NCBI RefSeq assembly: GCF_019049625.1
Contig: NZ_JAFMOY010000110.1
Coordinates: 1 to 64,000 of the forward strand
DNA from: Rahnella ecdela
GTDB lineage: Bacteria; Pseudomonadota; Gammaproteobacteria; Enterobacterales; Enterobacteriaceae
Direction: 5' to 3'
Length of the DNA stretch: 64,000 bases
The notes below the pieces were generated by a model. The model searched no databases. It had not been told where the DNA came from and was given only the letters and a program-made list of their open reading frames with translations. The position numbers were made by a program, and so were the translations under genes. Below, piece by piece: positions 59,118-64,000 of this stretch (positions are counted from its first letter, which is position 1; every line of letters starts with the position of its first letter).

Positions 59118-60869
59118 TTAGTCATAAAAGTCGCGTGCAGGATCCAGCACCGGCTTAATGATCCCGGTGCGGATCACGAAGTCACCAAAGCCTTCACCGG
59201 TTTCACGCTCTTTCGACCAGCGTCCGACCAGTTCGTCAATAATATTCAGGATCTCAGTATCAGAAATATTTTCGCGGTACATCCGCGGAATACGTGTTCC
59301 GGCGCGGTTACCGCCCAGATGCAGGTTGTAGCGGTTCATCGCTTTACCTACCAGACCAATTTCAGCCAACAGCGCGCGGCCACAGCCGTTCGGACAACCG
59401 GTCACACGCAGAACAATATGTTCATCGCCCACGCCGTGGCCGTGCATGATGCCTTCCACTTTGGTCACAAACTCAGGCAGGAAACGTTCTGCCTCCGCCA
59501 TCGCCAGCGGACAGGTCGGATAAGACACGCAGGCCATCGAGTTTTTACGCTGCTCGGTCACACCGTCATCAATCAGGCCGTGATTGCGCGCAAGAGTTTC
59601 GATCGCGTCTTTGTCTTTTTCAGCGACACCGGCCACGATCAGATTCTGGTTAGCAGTAAGCCTGAAATCTCCTTTATGGATCTTAGCAATTTCTGCCAGT
59701 CCGGTTTTCAGCGGTTTGCCCGGGTAATCGAGAATACGGCCATTTTCGATAAACAGCGTCAGGTGCCATTGTTTGTCGATGCCTTTTACCCAGCCAATAC
59801 GATCGCCACGACCGGTGAATTCGTAAGGGCGGACATCGCCAAACTGAATACCTGCGCGTTTTTCAACTTCAGCTTTGAATACCGGCACACCGACGCGTTC
59901 CAGCGTGTATTTGGTTTTGGCGTTTTTACGGTTGGTTCTGTTGCCCCAGTCGCGCTGCGTGGTGACCACGGCTTCGGCAACGGCCAGCGTATTCTCCAGC
60001 GGAATAAAGCCCAGTTCGCTGGCAGTGCGTGCGTAAGTGGCTTTATCGCCATGCGCGATAGAAAGCCCGCCGCCGACCAGCACGTTGAAGCCAACCAGTT
60101 TGCCGTTATCTGCAATCGCCACGAAGTTCAGGTCGTTGGCATGCAGATCCACATCGTTTTGCGGCGGGATCACCACCGTCGTTTTGAATTTACGCGGCAG
60201 ATACGTTGCGCCCAGAATCGGTTCTTCGTCGGTAGTTTCGACTTTCTCCTGATCCAGCCAGACTTCGGCGTAAGCGCGGGTGCGCGGCAACAGGTGCTCA
60301 GAGATTTTCTTCGCCCACTGATACGCTTCCTGATGCAGTTCAGATTCCACCGGATTAGACGTACACAACACGTTACGGTTAACGTCATTGGCGGTCGCCA
60401 GCGCGTCCAGACCGAGTTTGTTCAGCAACTGATGAACGGGTTTTACGTTCGGTTTCAGGATGCCGTGGAACTGGAAAGTCTGACGGTTAGTGATACGGAT
60501 GCTGCCGTACAGCGTGCTGTCTTCAGCAAATTTGTCTATGCCCAGCCACTGCGCAGGTGTCATCACCCCGCCTGGTAAACGGCAACGCAACATCATGGCG
60601 TGACGCGGCTCCAGCTTCTGCTCAGCACGCTCAGCGCGAATATCACGGTCATCCTGCTGATACATACCGTGGAAGCGGATCAACAGGAAGTTGTCCCCAT
60701 TGAAGCCACCGGTCAGACCGTCTTTCAAATCTTCGGTTATCGTCCCGCGCAGGAAATTACTTTCCTTCTTCAGGCGTTCGGCGTCAGCCAGCGGGGCATC
60801 GACGATCAGCGGGCCCGGACCGGGATTGAGTTCACTCCACAACTTATTGCTCATAAGGTTTTCGCTCAT
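59118..60869 (-). CDS. cysI: Sulfite reductase hemoprotein beta-component CysI
   Basis: Reduces sulfite to sulfide with siroheme and a 4Fe-4S cluster. 583 residues (E. coli 570). Cluster ligands are in [18 protein letters not shown] and [11 protein letters not shown]. The N-terminus is slightly long; an ATG five codons later (60854) is an alternative, and neither has a strong ribosome site. 12 bases after cysJ. Confidence 0.97.
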   Translation of the reverse strand: MSENLMSNKLWSELNPGPGPLIVDAPLADAERLKKESNFLRGTITEDLKDGLTGGFNGDNFLLIRFHGMYQQDDRDIRAERAEQKLEPRHAMMLRCRLPGGVMTPAQWLGIDKFAEDSTLYGSIRITNRQTFQFHGILKPNVKPVHQLLNKLGLDALATANDVNRNVLCTSNPVESELHQEAYQWAKKISEHLLPRTRAYAEVWLDQEKVETTDEEPILGATYLPRKFKTTVVIPPQNDVDLHANDLNFVAIADNGKLVGFNVLVGGGLSIAHGDKATYARTASELGFIPLENTLAVAEAVVTTQRDWGNRTNRKNAKTKYTLERVGVPVFKAEVEKRAGIQFGDVRPYEFTGRGDRIGWVKGIDKQWHLTLFIENGRILDYPGKPLKTGLAEIAKIHKGDFRLTANQNLIVAGVAEKDKDAIETLARNHGLIDDGVTEQRKNSMACVSYPTCPLAMAEAERFLPEFVTKVEGIMHGHGVGDEHIVLRVTGCPNGCGRALLAEIGLVGKAMNRYNLHLGGNRAGTRIPRMYRENISDTEILNIIDELVGRWSKERETGEGFGDFVIRTGIIKPVLDPARDFYD

Positions 60870-60881
60870 TGCTCTGATTCG

Positions 60882-62684
60882 TTAGTAGACGTCGCGCTGA
60901 TAACGGCGATCAAGACGTAATTCACTGAGATATTCGTCGGCAGTTTCCAGATCCATCACACCATATTCGGCGATGATCTCCAGTAACGCCTGCTCTACGT
61001 CTTTCGCCATGCGGTTAGCATCGCCGCAGACATACACGTGTGCGCCTTCCTGCAACCACTGCCAGACTTCAGCGCCCTGCTCACGCAGCTTGTCCTGTAC
61101 GTACACTTTTTCCGCCTGGTCGCGTGACCATGCCAGAGAAATATTCGTCAGCAGGCCGTCTTTCACATAACGCTGCCATTCGACCTGATACAGGAAGTCA
61201 TCGGTAAAGTGGGGATTGCCGAAGAACAGCCAGTTTTTGCCGGTAGCGCCGTCGTTATCACGCTGCTGAATGAAGGCGCGGAATGGCGCGATGCCCGTTC
61301 CAGGCCCTATCATAATGACCGGCGTTTCGGGATTAGCTGGCAGACGGAAGTTGTCGTTATGCTCGATGAAGACTTTCACTTCGCCGTCTTCTTCCAGACG
61401 ATCGGCCAGATAGCCGGAAGCACCACCGGAACGCGGACGCCCGTCGATGTCATAACGCACCACGCCCACCGTAATGTGTACTTCAGATTCTGTTTCCGCC
61501 TGTGAAGAAGCAATCGAATACAGGCGCGGCGTCAGCGGACGCAGTAAGTCCACCAACTGCTGGGCATCAAGCTCAGTCGGCGCACGGCGCACCATGTCAG
61601 CAAACGGCACGGTCTGCGCGTATTGCTGAAGTGCAGGTTTATCCGCCAGCAGACCGGTCAGATGTTCGTCGCGGCACAGCGCGGCGTATTTCTCGATAAT
61701 CGGCGTAGTGTTCTGGGTCAGTTCAATGTGATGTTGCAGCGCTTCGCAAAGCGGCAGTTTTTTATCGTTCACTTCTACGATTTCATCGCCTTTCAGCCAC
61801 AGCAGTTCCACGATTTCCTGTACCAGTTGCGGATCGTTTTCAAACCAGATCCCCAGCGCATCACCCGGCTGGTAACGCAGGCCGGAATCACCGAGTTCAA
61901 TTTCCAGGTGACGCACGTCTTTATCAGAATCGCGGCCGGTAATTTTCTGGTTAACAGCCAGTGTCGCCGTCAGCGGAGCTTCTTTGGTGTAAGGACTGCT
62001 GTCGACCTGATTCACGCTACCGGCAAGCGTCGGCGCGGCCTGCGCACCGGTGTCAGCCGGAACGCGCTGTTTCAGCACATCGACAATGCGCTTACGCCAG
62101 TTTTCGGCAGTGTCTTTATATTCCACATCAGCATCAACGCGGTCTAACAAACGTTCTGCACCGAGCTCCCCCAGACGGGTATCAAAGTCTTTACCCGCCT
62201 GACAGAAGAATTCGTAGGATGTGTCGCCCAGTGCAAACACTGCAAAAGCGGTGTCTTTCATTTGCGGGGCTTTTTTGGATTGCAGGAATTTATGCAACGC
62301 GACCGCTTCTTCCGCCTGTTCGCCTTCGCCCTGCGTTGAGGCCACGATCAGCAGCAGCTTTTCCTGACCAATTTGTTTGAATTTATAGTCCCCGGCATTC
62401 ACCAGATTGACGTTAATTTTTGCAGCCGTCAGATCATCGCGTAACTGCTCCGCGACACGACGGGCGTTGCCGGTTTGCGAAGCAGAAATCAGGGTGACCG
62501 ACGCGGCAGTCTGTACCGGTGCCGGAGCAGCAACTGCACCCGGTTGCTGATTGACCATTCCCCAGAAATAACCAGACAACCAGGCCATCTGAGTCGGCGA
62601 GTAATCACCAATCGCCGATTGAAGGCGGGCCATTTGCTCGGGGGTTAACGGGAGCAGTGAAATTGGAGGTGCCTGAGTCGTCAT
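60882..62684 (-). CDS. cysJ: Sulfite reductase flavoprotein alpha-component CysJ
   Basis: Passes electrons from NADPH via FAD and FMN to CysI. 600 residues: flavodoxin domain (about 62-205, [17 protein letters not shown]), linker, FAD-binding domain ([20 protein letters not shown]) and NADPH domain ([18 protein letters not shown], ending RRYQRDVY-like RRYQRDVY). Start [13 protein letters not shown] matches E. coli. First gene of cysJIH. Confidence 0.98.
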   Translation of the reverse strand: MTTQAPPISLLPLTPEQMARLQSAIGDYSPTQMAWLSGYFWGMVNQQPGAVAAPAPVQTAASVTLISASQTGNARRVAEQLRDDLTAAKINVNLVNAGDYKFKQIGQEKLLLIVASTQGEGEQAEEAVALHKFLQSKKAPQMKDTAFAVFALGDTSYEFFCQAGKDFDTRLGELGAERLLDRVDADVEYKDTAENWRKRIVDVLKQRVPADTGAQAAPTLAGSVNQVDSSPYTKEAPLTATLAVNQKITGRDSDKDVRHLEIELGDSGLRYQPGDALGIWFENDPQLVQEIVELLWLKGDEIVEVNDKKLPLCEALQHHIELTQNTTPIIEKYAALCRDEHLTGLLADKPALQQYAQTVPFADMVRRAPTELDAQQLVDLLRPLTPRLYSIASSQAETESEVHITVGVVRYDIDGRPRSGGASGYLADRLEEDGEVKVFIEHNDNFRLPANPETPVIMIGPGTGIAPFRAFIQQRDNDGATGKNWLFFGNPHFTDDFLYQVEWQRYVKDGLLTNISLAWSRDQAEKVYVQDKLREQGAEVWQWLQEGAHVYVCGDANRMAKDVEQALLEIIAEYGVMDLETADEYLSELRLDRRYQRDVY

Positions 62685-62737
62685 CGCGGTACGAATTCCC
62701 TTATGCAGAAGCAAGTCATCAATCCGGCCTCCGGCGG

Positions 62738-62860
62738 CTTATACAATGTGAGTACGCGCGGGAAAGACCTTTTAGAAGATGTAGGTTAACGAGCCGGATA
62801 ATAACAATTAAAGAAGTGATGGAAATAATAAATAACCAAAATGACTAAGAGGATTTAGAG
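62738..62860 (-). promoter_or_regulatory. cysJIH promoter region
   Basis: On the minus strand a TATAAG (62738-62743) lies 53 bases before the cysJ start without a good -35, followed upstream by AT-rich sequence to about 62860. That pattern suits an activator-dependent (CysB) promoter. CysB sites are poorly conserved, so binding is inferred from the gene. Beyond it, the 340-base gap holds only the terminator at 62973. Confidence 0.45.
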
Positions 62861-62972
62861 GTAAGTTCTATCTGAAAAAGTGGTAAGCAGTGATTTTTAT
62901 CGTACTGAAATCGCTAAAAAAAATTCCGTCAGTTTGTTTGTTCATTTCCAAGTCGCGGACGAATAAAGAAAA

Positions 62973-62990
62973 ACCCCGCCGGAGCGGGGT
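62973..62990 (-). terminator. Terminator of the hydrolase gene
   Basis: Stem ACCCCGC/GCGGGGT with CGGA loop; the minus strand continues TTTCTTTATTC. Lies 38 bases after the hydrolase stop. Confidence 0.75.
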
Positions 62991-63028
62991 GATGAATTTT
63001 TTTCAGGCGGGCTTTCGCGCAGACATTT

Positions 63029-64000
63029 TCAGAGGTGGAAAGCGTTGTGCTGCTCAAACCAGGCAAACTGTCCGGCGGCAAATACCGACATTTTGCTTCC
63101 GCTGTGCCCGACATCTGACAGGTCCATAAAGTGCCAGTTAAACGGCGTATTGTTCTGCTCCGCGCGCTGCTGAGACGTGGTGAAATAGCTTTCAGCCCGC
63201 TCCAGACGGTTGGTACCCTGCGCCATCGCTTGTTTGGATTTACGCAGCAGGCGGTTTTCAGGATCATCGTCTTCAGCGCCCACGGCAATCAGCACCGGTT
63301 TGGCGAAGTAATCATTCAGCTGCTGCTGGCTGACGGTAACCGGCGCTTCACGCAAACCGTAAGGCCAGCGCTGATCGGTATCCGGCAATGTCCACCATCC
63401 TGCAGCCGCGCAGACTGCTGCTTTCACATTCGGCTCGGGCAACAGCGTTAGCATACGGTGAACAAACTGGCAGCCCGCGCTGTTACCAAACAGATAATAT
63501 TGCTTCTGCTCAGTGATGCCCTGTTTTTGCAGCGTCGTAAACAGGTTATCGACAATGCTGAACGCCCATTGAGATTTCGGCAAACGATGATGCGTTTTGC
63601 TGTCGGTCAGATTACCGAGGTTATAGCCAGCGGCACCGGGGAAATCCTGCTCACTGAAATGCGGTACGACCACGCGCAAATGATATTGATCAGCTACCGT
63701 CATCCAGTCATTACGGTACGTAGCGGCGTTACGGTCAACACCCGTCATCACGATAACGACCGGCGTGGTTTCATCTGCACCAACCGGCTGATAGGTGAAA
63801 GCTTCCAGCGATTTTTTACCCCCCGCAAGCGCTATATGCATCACGCCGGATCCCTGCGGGAAAACCAGAGGAACTTTGGCAACCGGTACTTTGGTCACAG
63901 CGGCTTTCGCCACCGCGGGAGCCGGTTTAGCCGCAGCGGGCGCGGCTTCCTGAGTAGGCACAGTGGTTTCTGCCTGCACGCTGGCAGAGAACAACAGCGC
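63029..64000 (-). CDS. Secreted alpha/beta-hydrolase (5' end outside window)
   Basis: Frame open to the right edge. The visible N-terminal part ALLFSASVQA followed by ETTVPTQ looks like the end of a cleaved signal peptide, so the true start lies beyond base 64000. An Ala/Pro/Lys-rich linker is followed by a hydrolase fold: VVIVMTGVDRNAATYRNDW, the nucleophile elbow FGNSAGCQFVHR (Gly-X-Ser-X-Gly), a possible acid in GAEDDDPEN and the last His in SDVGHSGSKM. It resembles poly(hydroxyalkanoate)-depolymerase/feruloyl-esterase-like hydrolases; the substrate is unknown. Confidence 0.8.
   Translation of the reverse strand, partial: ALLFSASVQAETTVPTQEAAPAAAKPAPAVAKAAVTKVPVAKVPLVFPQGSGVMHIALAGGKKSLEAFTYQPVGADETTPVVIVMTGVDRNAATYRNDWMTVADQYHLRVVVPHFSEQDFPGAAGYNLGNLTDSKTHHRLPKSQWAFSIVDNLFTTLQKQGITEQKQYYLFGNSAGCQFVHRMLTLLPEPNVKAAVCAAAGWWTLPDTDQRWPYGLREAPVTVSQQQLNDYFAKPVLIAVGAEDDDPENRLLRKSKQAMAQGTNRLERAESYFTTSQQRAEQNNTPFNWHFMDLSDVGHSGSKMSVFAAGQFAWFEQHNAFHL

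Noticed and set aside
59319-60578. Plus-strand open frame of 419 codons opposite cysI
   Set aside because: Antisense shadow of cysI; no family features and biased composition.

Overview
The window is chromosomal DNA of an enterobacterium. Gene content, gene order and protein sequence fit the Yersiniaceae side of Enterobacterales, with a Rahnella/Serratia-like organism most likely. That placement is inference from recognised proteins (ClpB, PheA, AroF, RecA, MutS, RpoS and others) and synteny; no 16S gene lies inside the window.

Layout. Bases 1-10100 hold the upstream end of an rRNA operon (minus-strand promoter only), clpB with a heat-shock promoter, pgeF-rluD, bamD, raiA, the pheL-pheA attenuation unit and the aroF-tyrA operon with TyrR boxes. 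Bases 10265-25259 are an accessory insert between aroF and the rplS operon: a P2/186-like element that keeps immunity, replication, lysis and tail genes but has no recognisable integrase, terminase, portal, scaffold, capsid or head-completion genes. Bases 25360-34600 hold rpsP-rimM-trmD-rplS, ffh, ypjD, corB, luxS, the small RNA gene micA, gshA, yqaA and yqaB. Bases 34780-41460 hold a tRNA-Ser/3x tRNA-Arg operon with a decayed fourth copy, csrA, alaS, recX, recA (with an SOS box) and pncC. Bases 41620-51900 hold mltB, mutS, rpoS-nlpD-pcm-surE-truD-ispF-ispD-ftsB. The rest is sulfur assimilation (ygbE, cysC-N-D-G, iap, cysH-I-J) and the 3' part of a secreted alpha/beta hydrolase cut by the right edge.

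The most interesting region is the 15-kb insert. It reads as an R-type tailocin (contractile phage-tail bacteriocin) built from a P2-like phage, and a whole control circuit can be proposed from sequence alone. (1) A 186-type CI repressor faces a promoter whose 17-bp spacer is an 18-bp palindrome. (2) A 14/18 copy of that palindrome overlaps the -35 region of the promoter for an Ogr-type late activator, as 186 CI controls pB. (3) A near-consensus LexA box covers the promoter of an unrecognised 64-codon gene, which sits where an SOS-controlled antirepressor would be useful. (4) Three late promoters share a TGTTGTG(C/T)CA half-site and a CA..CT element at the same distance, in front of the X-lysis, V-J-I-fibre and sheath-tube-tape operons. 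The proposed chain is DNA damage, LexA cleavage, small antirepressor, CI loss, Ogr, then tail and lysis genes. Each DNA element is visible; the causal links are inference.

Other points: a -1 slippery site making gpE/E', a P1 Lyz-like cysteine arrangement in the endolysin, an AT-richer tail-fibre tip without a separate chaperone gene, a shortened tape measure, a tRNA-Arg remnant, an enlarged RecX, and a roughly 100-bp palindromic repeat in the iap-cysH interval, where E. coli K-12 carries its type I-E CRISPR-cas locus.
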